Source: an uncultured Clostridia bacterium (GTDB lineage: Bacteria; Bacillota; Clostridia; UMGS1810). From it: a stretch of 64,000 bases of DNA. The DNA is taken from positions 1-64,000 of the forward strand of contig CAKSFP010000008.1 of NCBI GenBank assembly GCA_934454585.1. The letters run 5' to 3'. The notes below the pieces were generated by a model. It was not told the origin of the DNA. It ran no database searches and saw only the letters and a program-made list of their open reading frames with translations. This document shows positions 34,024-42,684 of this stretch, piece after piece. A program made the position numbers and the translations under genes. Each line of letters starts with the position of its first letter. Position 1 is the stretch's first letter.

Positions 34024-35109
34024 TCATTTATTTTTCGTTTCAAAATTCTTCATAAACTCAACAAGCGCACGCACGCCGTCAACAGGCATTGCGTTGTAGA
34101 TGCTTGCTCTCATGCCGCCCACGGTGCGGTGACCCTTGAGGTTGACAAAACCTGCCGCAGTCGCCTCTTTGATGAATTTTGCGTTGAGCTCGTCATCACC
34201 CGTAACAAAGGGGATGTTCATCATGGAGCGGTCTTTCTTTACACTTACCGTCGCGTTGAACATAGCCGAAGAATCGAGGTAATCATAGAGAATTGCCGCT
34301 TTTTCCTCGTTAATCTTCTGCATGGCACTTATGCCGCCCATCTCCTTGAGCCACTCGCAGACGAGCTTGCAGATGTAGATTGCATATGTCGGCGGTGTGT
34401 TGAACATAGATCCGTTGTCGGCGTGTGTCTGATAGTTAAACATGGTCGGGCAGATATCGAGTGCCTTTCCGATGAGATCATTGCGGACAATTGCAACCGT
34501 AAGACCCGCCGGACCCATGTTCTTCTGTGCGCCGGCATAGATTATACCGAATTTGTTTACATCTATCTCCTGGCTGAGTATGGACGAGGACATATCCGCA
34601 ACAAGCGGCACATTGCCCACATCGGGAATCTTTGAATATCTTGTTCCGTAGATGGTGTTGTTGTGAGTGATGTGTACATAGTCTGCATCGGGTCTGAAGT
34701 CTGATTTGTCAAGCTCGGGTATGTAGTTGAACACCTTGTCCTCGGAAGACGCAACGATTTTGACATCACCGTATCTGCCTGCCTCTTTTGCAGCTTTCTT
34801 TGACCAAAGACCGGTGAGCACATAATCTGCTTTTTTGTTCTCACTGTAGAGATTGAGCGGAACCATTGCAAACTGGCTGGATGCGCCGCCCTGCAGAAAA
34901 AGTACCTTGTATTCATCGCCGATGCCGAGCAATTCACGAAGAAGTGCCTCGCACGCATCGATTATTTCTTGGTATGCGGAGGATCGATGGCTCATCTCCA
35001 TTACTGACATTCCTGTGTTTCCGTAGCATACAAGCTCTTTTTGTGCTTTCTCCAAAACGGCAACAGGCAGCACAGACGGCCCTGCTGAAAAATTGTAAAC
35101 TCTGTTCAT
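34024..35109 (-). CDS. serC: phosphoserine aminotransferase
   Basis: PLP-dependent transaminase for 3-phosphoserine. The start 'RVYNFSAGPSVLPVAVLEKAQ', PLP-binding Lys in 'IIYAGAQKNMGPAGL' and 'NTPPTYAIYICKLVCEWL' are family hallmarks. 362 aa. GGAGG is 7 nt before the ATG at 35109; another ATG directly precedes it at 35112. It is the first gene of serC-serA; phosphoserine phosphatase is not nearby. Confidence 0.95.
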   Translation of the reverse strand: MNRVYNFSAGPSVLPVAVLEKAQKELVCYGNTGMSVMEMSHRSSAYQEIIDACEALLRELLGIGDEYKVLFLQGGASSQFAMVPLNLYSENKKADYVLTGLWSKKAAKEAGRYGDVKIVASSEDKVFNYIPELDKSDFRPDADYVHITHNNTIYGTRYSKIPDVGNVPLVADMSSSILSQEIDVNKFGIIYAGAQKNMGPAGLTVAIVRNDLIGKALDICPTMFNYQTHADNGSMFNTPPTYAIYICKLVCEWLKEMGGISAMQKINEEKAAILYDYLDSSAMFNATVSVKKDRSMMNIPFVTGDDELNAKFIKEATAAGFVNLKGHRTVGGMRASIYNAMPVDGVRALVEFMKNFETKNK

Positions 35110-35162
35110 CATTATTCCTCCCATAAGTTATGCGGCGTAATTTTCGCCGCTATATAATGTTT

Positions 35163-35191
35163 ATTATATTCCAAAATGCTCCCATAGTCAA
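35163..35191 (-). promoter_or_regulatory. serC promoter
   Basis: TTGACT (35186-35191), 17-bp spacer, TATAAT (35163-35168). Leader about 45 nt; no T-box fits. Confidence 0.7.
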
Positions 35192-35241
35192 CCTTTATAT
35201 TGATTTTTGTCAAAAATTTAACGGTTTTTTCAATAAAAATG

Positions 35242-35271
35242 TTGACAAAGGGCATTTGGCTATGCTATAAT
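35242..35271 (+). promoter_or_regulatory. tRNA-Asp promoter
   Basis: TTGACA (35242-35247), 18-bp spacer, TATAAT (35266-35271), 31 bases before the tRNA. Confidence 0.8.
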
Positions 35272-35302
35272 AACCATTGTTCACAAAATACGGATAAATA
35301 CG

Positions 35303-35378
35303 GCGCGGTAGTTCAGTTGGTTAGAATGCCAGCCTGTCACGCTGGAGGTCGAGGGTTCGAACCCCTTCCGCGTCGCCA
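35303..35378 (+). tRNA. tRNA-Asp(GTC)
   Basis: GGCGCGG pairs with CCGCGTC (one G-U); anticodon loop CTGTCAC gives GTC (aspartate). T arm GAGGG-TTCGAAC-CCCTT; CCA is encoded. Confidence 0.96.
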
Positions 35379-35413
35379 AAAACCGACAAGCGCAAACGCG
35401 CCTGTCGGTTTTT
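35379..35413 (+). terminator. tRNA-Asp terminator
   Basis: AACCGACA and GCGC pair with GCGC and TGTCGGTT with one internal mismatch, followed by TTT. Confidence 0.8.
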
Positions 35414-35432
35414 ACTTTTTCACTATTCTTTT

Positions 35433-37127
35433 TTATTTCTCAATCACATTTCTCTTTATCTTGTTTGCGGTGGTCTTTTCAAACTCCTTATCGCGGATAA
35501 CCACCTCGGACACCTTTTTGTATGCCGGCAAATCATTGCACGCCTCCATGATGTCCTTTTTCACCTTTTCTTTAAGATCAATATTGCCGAAGGCTGCCGT
35601 CTGATCTTCATCAAGATAAACCTGTGCGCAAAGCGCCGACTCAAAACCGTCCTCATCTTTGAGCGAATATACCACGACTTCCTTAACATAAGGTATCTCG
35701 CCTATGTATTTTTCTATCTCCTCTGGGAAGATATTCTTACCGTTTGAGAGGATTATCAGATTCTTTTTTCTGCCGGTAATCATGAGCAGACCCTTTGAGT
35801 TGTACCTGCCGTAGTCGCCGGTATAGAACCAGCCGTCCCTGAGCACCTGCGCGGTAAGCTCGGGCTGCTTGTAGTAACCCATCATGACCACATCGCCCCT
35901 GACGCAGATTTCTCCGTCGCCCTCGTCGGTCATGTTGTCAAATTTAATCTCCACGCATGGCAGCTTTTTGCCGACAGTGGTGCAGTCGTTCGTCTTGTCG
36001 GCACGGTTCACGCTGACAAGCGGAGAACACTCCGTTATGCCGTAGCCGTTTGTGAGCACAATGCCCACAGCGTCAAAAAACTCGCCCACCTCGGGACGCA
36101 CCGGCGCACCGCCGCACACAATCTTGGAGAGTCTGCCGCCGAAGTTGTCAAGAATGGACTTGAACAGCACGCGCCTTGCATCTATGCCCACCTTACGCAT
36201 ACCGTTTGACACCTTTATCAGCTTGCGCAAGGCATTTGCTTTACCCGTCTTTTCGGCGGTCGCCCAGATTTTCTTGTAGAACACATCCACAATTGCCGGA
36301 ACGAGATAGATGTAATCCGGCTTGAACTCTGCAAGATTTTTCGGAATCTGCTTGAGAGAGCTGTTTATGCACAAAGTCGCGTGGCTGTGCATAGCGACAA
36401 GCACGCCGCACACCGCCTCATAAGCATGATTGTACGGCAGCACGGACAGACCCGTTGTGTACACATTGGACACCTGCATGCCGTAGTACACACTGCTCAC
36501 CAGGTTGTGGTGGCTGAGCATAACGCCCTTTGCAATGCCGGTTGTACCGGAGGTATACACAAGCATTTTCAGATCACCGTCCGGCGTCTGCATGGAATCG
36601 TACTCGCGGCTGCCCGATTCGTACAACTCCCTGCCTTTTTGCAAAAGCTTATCAAACGACAAAAATTCGCCGTCATCCTCATCTCTGCCAAAACCGATAA
36701 AATATTTTATATTCTTAAATTTTTCGCGGTGTTCTCTGAATTTTTCCTCAAACTTTGCCGCGTAAAAAATTATCTCACCGTCGGAATCGTTCACCACATT
36801 TACGATATCCGCCACGGGCAGTTCTTTGTCCACAGGGCAGCATACGCCCGACGAAAGCAGCGCCGTGAAATAGGTCAAAATCCATTTATAGCTGTTCTCG
36901 CCTATGATGTTTATATGTTTGTCCGCCATGCCGAGTAAGCACAGCGCCGCACCGAGATACGATATCTGCAAATGAAATTCACCGAATGTCACACTCTCTA
37001 TGCTCTTGCCTACACGGTATTTGTAGGCTATGTTGTCGCCCGCCTCGTCTCTCGCCATGTCCACCATCTGGCGCAGCGTCGAGAATTTTTTTACGGGATA
37101 GTTCCCCTCCACATATTTTACTTTCAT
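35433..37127 (-). CDS. AMP-dependent (long-chain) acyl-CoA synthetase
   Basis: Adenylates a fatty or other carboxylic acid and joins it to CoA. Motifs: P-loop 'LVYTSGTTGIAKGVMLSH' near residue 190, 'NGYGITECSPLVS', 'GWFYTGDYGRYNSKGLLMITGRKKNLIILSNGKNIFPEEIE' and the C-terminal lysine region 'FEKTTANKIKRN'. 564 aa is slightly short for long-chain synthetases. The substrate cannot be set from sequence. Own promoter at 37191-37220; read toward tRNA-Asp. Confidence 0.88.
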   Translation of the reverse strand: MKVKYVEGNYPVKKFSTLRQMVDMARDEAGDNIAYKYRVGKSIESVTFGEFHLQISYLGAALCLLGMADKHINIIGENSYKWILTYFTALLSSGVCCPVDKELPVADIVNVVNDSDGEIIFYAAKFEEKFREHREKFKNIKYFIGFGRDEDDGEFLSFDKLLQKGRELYESGSREYDSMQTPDGDLKMLVYTSGTTGIAKGVMLSHHNLVSSVYYGMQVSNVYTTGLSVLPYNHAYEAVCGVLVAMHSHATLCINSSLKQIPKNLAEFKPDYIYLVPAIVDVFYKKIWATAEKTGKANALRKLIKVSNGMRKVGIDARRVLFKSILDNFGGRLSKIVCGGAPVRPEVGEFFDAVGIVLTNGYGITECSPLVSVNRADKTNDCTTVGKKLPCVEIKFDNMTDEGDGEICVRGDVVMMGYYKQPELTAQVLRDGWFYTGDYGRYNSKGLLMITGRKKNLIILSNGKNIFPEEIEKYIGEIPYVKEVVVYSLKDEDGFESALCAQVYLDEDQTAAFGNIDLKEKVKKDIMEACNDLPAYKKVSEVVIRDKEFEKTTANKIKRNVIEK

Positions 37128-37190
37128 TCCTTACACTCTCCGATATCCGCAAAAAACATATCGTTTTTTTTGCTTAGTTTTATACAATTT

Positions 37191-37220
37191 ATTGTAACAT
37201 ATTATATCATCTCCTGTCAA
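37191..37220 (-). promoter_or_regulatory. acyl-CoA synthetase promoter
   Basis: TTGACA (37215-37220), 18-bp spacer, TACAAT (37191-37196). Confidence 0.6.
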
Positions 37221-37293
37221 GTTTGAACATTTTTGATGAACATATATTTAGGTAAACAAGGCCGTGTCTCATATTTGTTCGAGTCCGGTTTGC

Positions 37294-37758
37294 CTACATT
37301 CCGAACATAATTTTGCATACAACTATGCTCGAGACAAAGCAGACAACATCGGCAAACAGCGCACAGCCCACGGTATGGCGCGTATTTTTGACCCCGACTG
37401 CACCGAAATACACCGCAATTGTATAAAAAGTAGTCTCGGTGGACCCCATCATGACCGACACAACGCGCGAGCAAAACGAATCTATCCCCCTCGTGACAAA
37501 AATATCGTTAGCCATGGCGAGAGAACCGCTGCCCGAGACGGGCCGCAGGAGAGAAAATGTAAGCAGTTCATCGGGTATGCCGAGGCGAGATGTCAGCGGC
37601 GAGAGAGCCGCACAAAGGATATCGAGCGCACCCGACGCGCGAAAAACGCTTATCGCCGCAAACAGACCGATGAGCGGCGGCAAAATGGAAACGACCGTCT
37701 TTAGTCCGTCCTTTGCCCCGGTGACGAATGACGAAAAAACATCTGTGCCGCGCAAAAA
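37294..37758 (-). pseudogene. duplicated 3' fragment of spmB
   Basis: 464 bp nearly identical to 39046-39509 (I see one differing base, an A/G at the sixth-last codon region). It encodes the last 150 or so residues of SpmB, from 'LRGTDVFSS' to 'KIMFGM' and a TAG, without the N-terminus. A TTG at 37764 could serve as start but has no ribosome site. The left border lies at the stop codon and runs into a repeat-family sequence (GGCAAACCGGACTCGAACA on the minus strand). The near-identity of silent sites means the copy is very recent. Confidence 0.85.
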
Positions 37759-37803
37759 ATTCAAATTCGGTATATTGCGCTCAATTGAATAATTTATTTA
37801 TAT

Positions 37804-37842
37804 AAAAATCAAAGAACGAGCCCAGTACAATACCGGGCTCGT
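37804..37842 (-). terminator. terminator of the inserted cassette
   Basis: ACGAGCCC pairs with GGGCTCGT around an 11-nt loop; a T-rich tract (TTCTTTGATTTTT) follows on the minus strand, about 60 bp after the SurA-like gene. Confidence 0.65.
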
Positions 37843-37902
37843 CCATAAACAAATCAATATTTAATTCTCGAGAAACTCACTATATCAAATCTTGTTGATT
37901 TT

Positions 37903-38532
37903 TTATTTTTCAATTTCTACATATGCCTCTTTTTTAAGCATTTCGATTTTGTTATTAAAGTATTCTTCAAATCGAGTTGTTTTTTCATTTTGTGAATAAG
38001 TCTGAACACTTGAATTTTGTTTTTCAAATTCTTTCAACATGTCGGATTTATATTTATTTGTCAGCAGCGCCACTCTTGATATCTCCTTACTCATTTCCTT
38101 ATACTCGTCAATTGTAATCCCCAAACCATCTACATAATCTTTTACAATTTGATAAGCTGTAGGATCATCGTTTAGTAATGAAAATCTCTGTTCATTAAAG
38201 TCGTCAACCTCACTATCAGTAGTTACATATCCCAATCTTGTTATTTCTTGCATTATAATTTCTTGTTGAATTAATTTATCAAGAATTTGTGCATCAGTAA
38301 ATTTTTTTCCGGAATTCGCCAGTCCAATCTTGTAGGAATCAAATCTTGACTTTGGTATCTCAACCCCATTCACTGTTGCTATTGTTGTTGAAGGTGATTG
38401 TTTGCTTTGCATTTCTGCCATTTGCCCGCCCCATTGAAAAAACGACATATTTTTACTTGCATAAACTCCTCCAACAACTAATACAAAAACTAGTAACACA
38501 GATATAACTATGCCTATTATTTTCTTTTTCAT
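37903..38532 (-). CDS. membrane-anchored SurA N-terminal-domain-like protein
   Basis: A 209-residue protein with one N-terminal transmembrane segment ('IIGIVISVLLVFVLVVGGVYA') and an outside domain like the chaperone part of SurA/PrsA foldases: 'ATVNGVEIPKSRFDSYK', 'ILDKLIQQEIIMQEITRLGY', 'VDDFNEQRFSLL'. The parvulin (prolyl isomerase) domain of those foldases is absent, so it may only bind clients. It lies 20 bp after the small gene 38553-38876, within the AT-rich insert flanked by spmB copies; AT content is clearly higher than in the surrounding genes. A helper for the neighbouring protein is possible but is inference. Confidence 0.7.
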   Translation of the reverse strand: MKKKIIGIVISVLLVFVLVVGGVYASKNMSFFQWGGQMAEMQSKQSPSTTIATVNGVEIPKSRFDSYKIGLANSGKKFTDAQILDKLIQQEIIMQEITRLGYVTTDSEVDDFNEQRFSLLNDDPTAYQIVKDYVDGLGITIDEYKEMSKEISRVALLTNKYKSDMLKEFEKQNSSVQTYSQNEKTTRFEEYFNNKIEMLKKEAYVEIEK

Positions 38533-38552
38533 AAATACCGCCTCCTTAAATC

Positions 38553-38876
38553 CTAATTAGAGCAAAAAATACTTGCATAATATCCCGAATATCCATACAC
38601 AGCCTCAGGACAAAATACAGAAAATGTTGCTTTTGCAGTAGATGTCCTAGTATTTACAGTAGCAATATCAGTACCAGTTGCCGATTCATATCCTTCCCAA
38701 TCCGGTTGATAAATCATATCAGAATCCCTGTGAACATTTGCACTTTTAATATAATTTCCAGAGCTGTCATAAAATTTTGACACATGCGGATTGTTAACCT
38801 GAGTACTTCCAAAAAAAACACATAAATTACCCTCATGCTTATAGGAGTAACTTATGTGTGTCAATTCTACGCTCAT
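38553..38876 (-). CDS. small hypothetical protein, possibly exported
   Basis: I do not recognise it. 107 residues, rich in Ser, Tyr and Asn, with cysteines near both ends ('GNLCVFFGS', 'FSVFCPEAVYGYSGYYASIFCSN') that could form disulfides. No signal peptide follows the ATG at 38876. The same frame upstream reads a hydrophobic stretch ('RFVAIVIFLLRKL') with no usual start codon before a stop, so the 5' end may have been damaged or an unusual start is used. It has a strong promoter at 38997-39025 and precedes the SurA-like gene. Confidence 0.5.
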   Translation of the reverse strand: MSVELTHISYSYKHEGNLCVFFGSTQVNNPHVSKFYDSSGNYIKSANVHRDSDMIYQPDWEGYESATGTDIATVNTRTSTAKATFSVFCPEAVYGYSGYYASIFCSN

Positions 38877-38996
38877 TGATAACTCTCTGTTTAATTTTCT
38901 TAGAAGGAATATAACAATGGCAACAAATCGTCATAAGTACTACTACAAGCAAATAAGAAAACCATCGTTAATCCCCCATCTGTATTTGTTGCTACC

Positions 38997-39025
38997 ATTG
39001 TACCATATCTTTCCCGTAAAGTCAA
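38997..39025 (-). promoter_or_regulatory. cassette promoter
   Basis: TTGACT (39020-39025), 17-bp spacer, TACAAT (38997-39002). It lies 20 bp inside the insert, just downstream of the spmB stop codon. Confidence 0.7.
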
Positions 39026-39044
39026 TACATTTTTCGAAAAAATT

Positions 39045-39569
39045 TTACATTCCGAACATGATTTTGCATACAACTATGCTCGAGACAAAGCAGACAACAT
39101 CGGCAAACAGCGCACAGCCCACGGTATGGCGCGTATTTTTGACCCCGACTGCACCGAAATACACCGCAATTGTATAAAAAGTAGTCTCGGTGGACCCCAT
39201 CATGACCGACACAACGCGCGAGCAAAACGAATCTATCCCCCTCGTGACAAAAATATCGTTAGCCATGGCGAGAGAACCGCTGCCCGAGACGGGCCGCAGG
39301 AGAGAAAATGTAAGCAGTTCATCGGGTATGCCGAGGCGAGATGTCAGCGGCGAGAGAGCCGCACAAAGGATATCGAGCGCACCCGACGCGCGAAAAACGC
39401 TTATCGCCGCAAACAGACCGATGAGCGGCGGCAAAATGGAAACGACCGTCTTTAGTCCGTCCTTTGCCCCGGTGACGAATGACGAAAAAACATCTGTGCC
39501 GCGCAAAAATCCGAAACCGACTATGACAAAAAGCGTGACGGGGATTGCATACAGAGATACCGCCCTCAT
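39045..39569 (-). CDS. spmB: spore maturation protein B
   Basis: SpmB with SpmA is needed for spore-core dehydration and heat resistance. The 174-residue membrane protein has the nucleoside-recognition-type fold: 'VSLYAIPVTLFVIVGFGFLRG', 'SILPPLIGLFAAISVFRASGALDIL', 'LLRPVSGSGSLAMANDIF', 'GSTETTFYTIAVYFGAVGVKNTRH'. The ATG at 39569 overlaps the spmA stop by 4 nt with GGAGGCGG upstream. Its last 464 bp are repeated at 37295. The stop here is TAA, in the other copy TAG, because the sequence changes exactly at the stop codon. Confidence 0.93.
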   Translation of the reverse strand: MRAVSLYAIPVTLFVIVGFGFLRGTDVFSSFVTGAKDGLKTVVSILPPLIGLFAAISVFRASGALDILCAALSPLTSRLGIPDELLTFSLLRPVSGSGSLAMANDIFVTRGIDSFCSRVVSVMMGSTETTFYTIAVYFGAVGVKNTRHTVGCALFADVVCFVSSIVVCKIMFGM

Positions 39570-40153
39570 GAGCACCGCCTCCGCGAGCAGATTTTTGCCG
39601 CAGCGATGCCGCTTGCCGCCGTGACTGCCGACGCTATCCATATCGGCAGAATAATCTCTCCGGGATCTGCCGCCCCGGCTGCGGAGCGAATGGCGATGAG
39701 AGTGGACGGAATGAGCTGCACGGACGCCGAATTAAGCACGGCGAGCATACACATATCGTCGCTTGCGCAGTGTGCGCCGCGCGACCCGTTCAATCGGTCA
39801 AGCTCACGCATAGCCTTGATGCCGAGCGGCGTGGCAGCGTTGGCAAGACCGAGAAAATTTGCCGTAATGTTCATGGAGATAGCCTTTTCGGCATCACTTC
39901 CGCACTTAACGGAGCGGAACAAAAAACAAATGATCGGTGACAGCAGACGGGCAAAAATATCGGTCAGACCCGATTTTTCGGCAATCGCCATAACCCCCGA
40001 CCACATGGTCATTATGCCGCCGATTGATATGACAAAGCCGACGGCCGCAGTGCCGCTGTCGAGCAGAGCCTTGACTGTCGCGTCCATGTTGCCGGTGAGC
40101 GCCGCTGAGAAAAATGATATCAGAATCATGACTGTCCAGATTATATTAAGCAA
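39566..40153 (-). CDS. spmA: spore maturation protein A
   Basis: Partner of SpmB; 195-residue membrane protein with 'MTMWSGVMAIAEKSGLTDIFARLLSPI' and 'MNITANFLGLANAATPLGIKAMREL', the latter the conserved nucleoside-recognition motif. The start is a TTG at 40153, preceded by GGGGTGA. That ribosome site lies in the right arm of the terminator hairpin that follows mutS2, so folding of the hairpin could limit spmA translation. Confidence 0.92.
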   Translation of the reverse strand: MLNIIWTVMILISFFSAALTGNMDATVKALLDSGTAAVGFVISIGGIMTMWSGVMAIAEKSGLTDIFARLLSPIICFLFRSVKCGSDAEKAISMNITANFLGLANAATPLGIKAMRELDRLNGSRGAHCASDDMCMLAVLNSASVQLIPSTLIAIRSAAGAADPGEIILPIWIASAVTAASGIAAAKICSRRRCS

Positions 40154-40154
40154 A

Positions 40155-40190
40155 AAATCACCCCGTCCAAAATATATGACAGGGTGAAAA
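40155..40190 (-). terminator. terminator between mutS2 and spmA
   Basis: TCACCCTGTC pairs with GGACGGGGTGA (minus strand) with T run after it. It overlaps the spmA ribosome site. Confidence 0.7.
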
Positions 40191-40196
40191 AATAAA

Positions 40197-42566
40197 TTAC
40201 AACTCTACTATTGTCACGCCCGTATCCCCCTCGCCGAAAACGCCCAGTCTGTACGACTTGACATATTTAAGCGTCTTGAGATACCTGTGTATACCCTGGC
40301 GCAGCATACCCGTGCCCTTGCCGTGCACTATGCGCACCTGAGAGAGTGACGACATAATGGCGTCGTCCAGGAACTTGTCTATCATCATGCAGGCCGTATC
40401 CACCGTCTCGCCGCGCACATCAAGCTCTGGCGACAGATTCATGGTTTTGGAGCTTTCGCCGCCGTATGTCCTTCGCGGCTTGCTGCTTGGCTTGTCTTTC
40501 TTTTCTTCAATGATTCTGATATCAGAAATATTTGCTTTCATTTTCATTATGCCCACCTTTACGGTGAGTTCGCCCTTAGAATCGGGCACGGTAAGCACAA
40601 CGCCCTTTTGCCCAAGCTTTACTATCTCCACATCGTCGCCCGGTTTAACCTGTTTTGGCGGCTTGTAGCTGACATTTGATTTGAACATGGTATCGGCAAG
40701 TTTTGCGCTGTTTTTCTTAGCTTTTTCATTGAGCTTTTGTCGCGCTTTCATGGCGGCGGCATTTGCCGCGGCGGCGTCCGCCTGTTTTTGAATATCCTTC
40801 ATCTCACGGATGATACTGTCCGCCTCGCCGCGCGCGTCGTCGAGAATCTGCTTTGCCTCCATGCGCGCCCTCTCAAGTATCTTGTCCGTCTTGTAACGCA
40901 GGAGTCTGTTTGTATTGGCGGTGTCCTCACGCAATTTTTCCGCCTCGCGCTTGTAGCTTTCCGCTTTGTCTCGCTCGGTCTGCATATCGACCCGCGCTTT
41001 TTCAAGTTCAGAGAGCACATCTTCGAATTTTATGTTTTCCGCCGCAATGTGGTTCTTGGCGTTCTCTATGATGTCATCGTCAAGTCCGAGTTTTTTGGAT
41101 ATGGCAAAAGCGTTGCTCTTGCCCGGTATGCCGATGAGCAGCCGATATGTCGGGCGCAGAGTGTCCACATCAAACTCGCACGACGCATTCTCCACTCTGT
41201 CCGTAGTGAGAGCATACATTTTCAATTCGCTGTAATGCGTGGTAGCGGCACTCTTTGCGCCGATGTTTCTCACCCTCTCCAATATGCTGACCGCAAGCGA
41301 TGCACCCTCTATCGGGTCGGTGCCGGCGCCGAGTTCATCGAAAAGGCACAGTGAATCTTCATTTATCTCCGACAGAATCCGCACTATATTCACCATGTGC
41401 GCCGAGAATGTCGAAAGGCTCTGCTCTATGCTCTGCTCGTCGCCAATGTCCGCAAACACATTGGAGAACACGGCGATATCCGATCCCTCGCGTGCCGGAA
41501 TGTGCAGTCCCGTCTGAGCCATAAGCGTGAGCAAGCCGAGAGTTTTAAGCACAACCGTCTTTCCGCCCGTATTCGGGCCGGTGATGACAAGTGTGTCGAA
41601 ATCTCCGCCGAGTCTGATATCAGTCGGCACCACGGTTTTCGGATCAAGCAACGGATGGCGTGCCTTTTCTATGTTCACATATCCGCGGTCGTTTAGTGTG
41701 GGACGATAGGAATCATATCGCAACGAAAACTTTGCCCTCGCAAAGATAAGATCTATCTCTGACAGCACGCCGCAGCACATCAGCATGACACTTGACACGG
41801 TGTTTATCTCCTCTGTGAGCGCCGAGAGGATTTTTTCTATCTCGTCTTTTTCCGCACCGTGCAGAGAGCGCACCTCGTTGTTTGCCTCCACCACCCGGCT
41901 CGGCTCTATGAAAAGCGTTGCGCCCGTGGCGGAGGTATCGTGCAATATTCCTCTTATCTCGGAGCGGTATTCGCTCTTGACCGGAATTACATATCTGTCG
42001 TTGCGCACGGTGACAATCTGCTCCTGCAAGCATTTGGCGTATTTTGACGAAGTGATTATTCCGTGGAGTACATCTTTTATGCGGTTGTTGGCGTTCCTTA
42101 TCTTTCTTCTGATATCACTCAGTTCGGGTGAGGCGTCGTCCGCCACCGTACCGTCCTCATTTATCGCGGCAAAGATTTTTCTCTCCAGTGCCTTGTCCTC
42201 AAAGAGCGCCTCAAAATGTTCGTCGAGAGCCGAGGATACAATTCCGTCGGGATATGCCTTCATCACACGCGATGTCTTCAGCAGCTTTGCCGCCGCAATC
42301 AGTTCCTCGGGTGAGAGCGTTCCCCGGCGCTGTGCGCGGTGCATAACCGGACGCACATCCTCGGCACAGTATATCGGCGGATTGCCTTTTTTGGTTATGA
42401 GTTCGCACGCCTGCGCCGTCTCCTCCTGCAAGGTATTCACTCTTTTAAGCCCAACGCTCGGCTCAAGCTCCGACACAGTCTCCTTGGTCTGCTCCATAAC
42501 GGCGCACTGTGACAGCCTTTCCAGAATTTTTGTATATTCAAGTGTTTCAAGTGTTTTTCTGTTCAT
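40197..42566 (-). CDS. mutS2: endonuclease MutS2
   Basis: MutS2 suppresses homologous recombination or rescues collided ribosomes in Firmicutes. The ATPase domain has Walker A 'VITGPNTGGKTVVLKTLG' and 'LCLFDELGAGTDPIEGASLAV'. A long coiled coil (about 510-630), a KOW-like region ('VKPGDDVEIVKLGQKGVVL') and a C-terminal Smr nuclease domain with 'ELDVRGETVDTACMMIDKFLDDA' and 'VRIVHGKGTGMLRQGI' follow. Full length at 789 aa. No mutL or mutS is close. Confidence 0.95.
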   Translation of the reverse strand: MNRKTLETLEYTKILERLSQCAVMEQTKETVSELEPSVGLKRVNTLQEETAQACELITKKGNPPIYCAEDVRPVMHRAQRRGTLSPEELIAAAKLLKTSRVMKAYPDGIVSSALDEHFEALFEDKALERKIFAAINEDGTVADDASPELSDIRRKIRNANNRIKDVLHGIITSSKYAKCLQEQIVTVRNDRYVIPVKSEYRSEIRGILHDTSATGATLFIEPSRVVEANNEVRSLHGAEKDEIEKILSALTEEINTVSSVMLMCCGVLSEIDLIFARAKFSLRYDSYRPTLNDRGYVNIEKARHPLLDPKTVVPTDIRLGGDFDTLVITGPNTGGKTVVLKTLGLLTLMAQTGLHIPAREGSDIAVFSNVFADIGDEQSIEQSLSTFSAHMVNIVRILSEINEDSLCLFDELGAGTDPIEGASLAVSILERVRNIGAKSAATTHYSELKMYALTTDRVENASCEFDVDTLRPTYRLLIGIPGKSNAFAISKKLGLDDDIIENAKNHIAAENIKFEDVLSELEKARVDMQTERDKAESYKREAEKLREDTANTNRLLRYKTDKILERARMEAKQILDDARGEADSIIREMKDIQKQADAAAANAAAMKARQKLNEKAKKNSAKLADTMFKSNVSYKPPKQVKPGDDVEIVKLGQKGVVLTVPDSKGELTVKVGIMKMKANISDIRIIEEKKDKPSSKPRRTYGGESSKTMNLSPELDVRGETVDTACMMIDKFLDDAIMSSLSQVRIVHGKGTGMLRQGIHRYLKTLKYVKSYRLGVFGEGDTGVTIVEL

Positions 42567-42635
42567 GTCATTGCCTCTGAATTAATTGATGTGTTTATTA
42601 TAACCTCATTCGCTCAAAAAATCAACCCCGACGCA

Positions 42636-42671
42636 AAAAGAGAACCGCACTTTTACACACGGTTCTCTTTC
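42636..42671 (-). terminator. terminator of the large SLH gene
   Basis: AAAGAGAACCG pairs with CGGTTCTCTTT around a 12-nt loop, followed by TTT on the minus strand, 14 bp after the stop. Confidence 0.85.
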
Positions 42672-42684
42672 ATCATTAAAAAGC

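Noticed and set aside
35125..35302. T-box leader before serC
   Set aside because: The promoter leaves only about 45 nt of leader and the rest belongs to the tRNA-Asp promoter.
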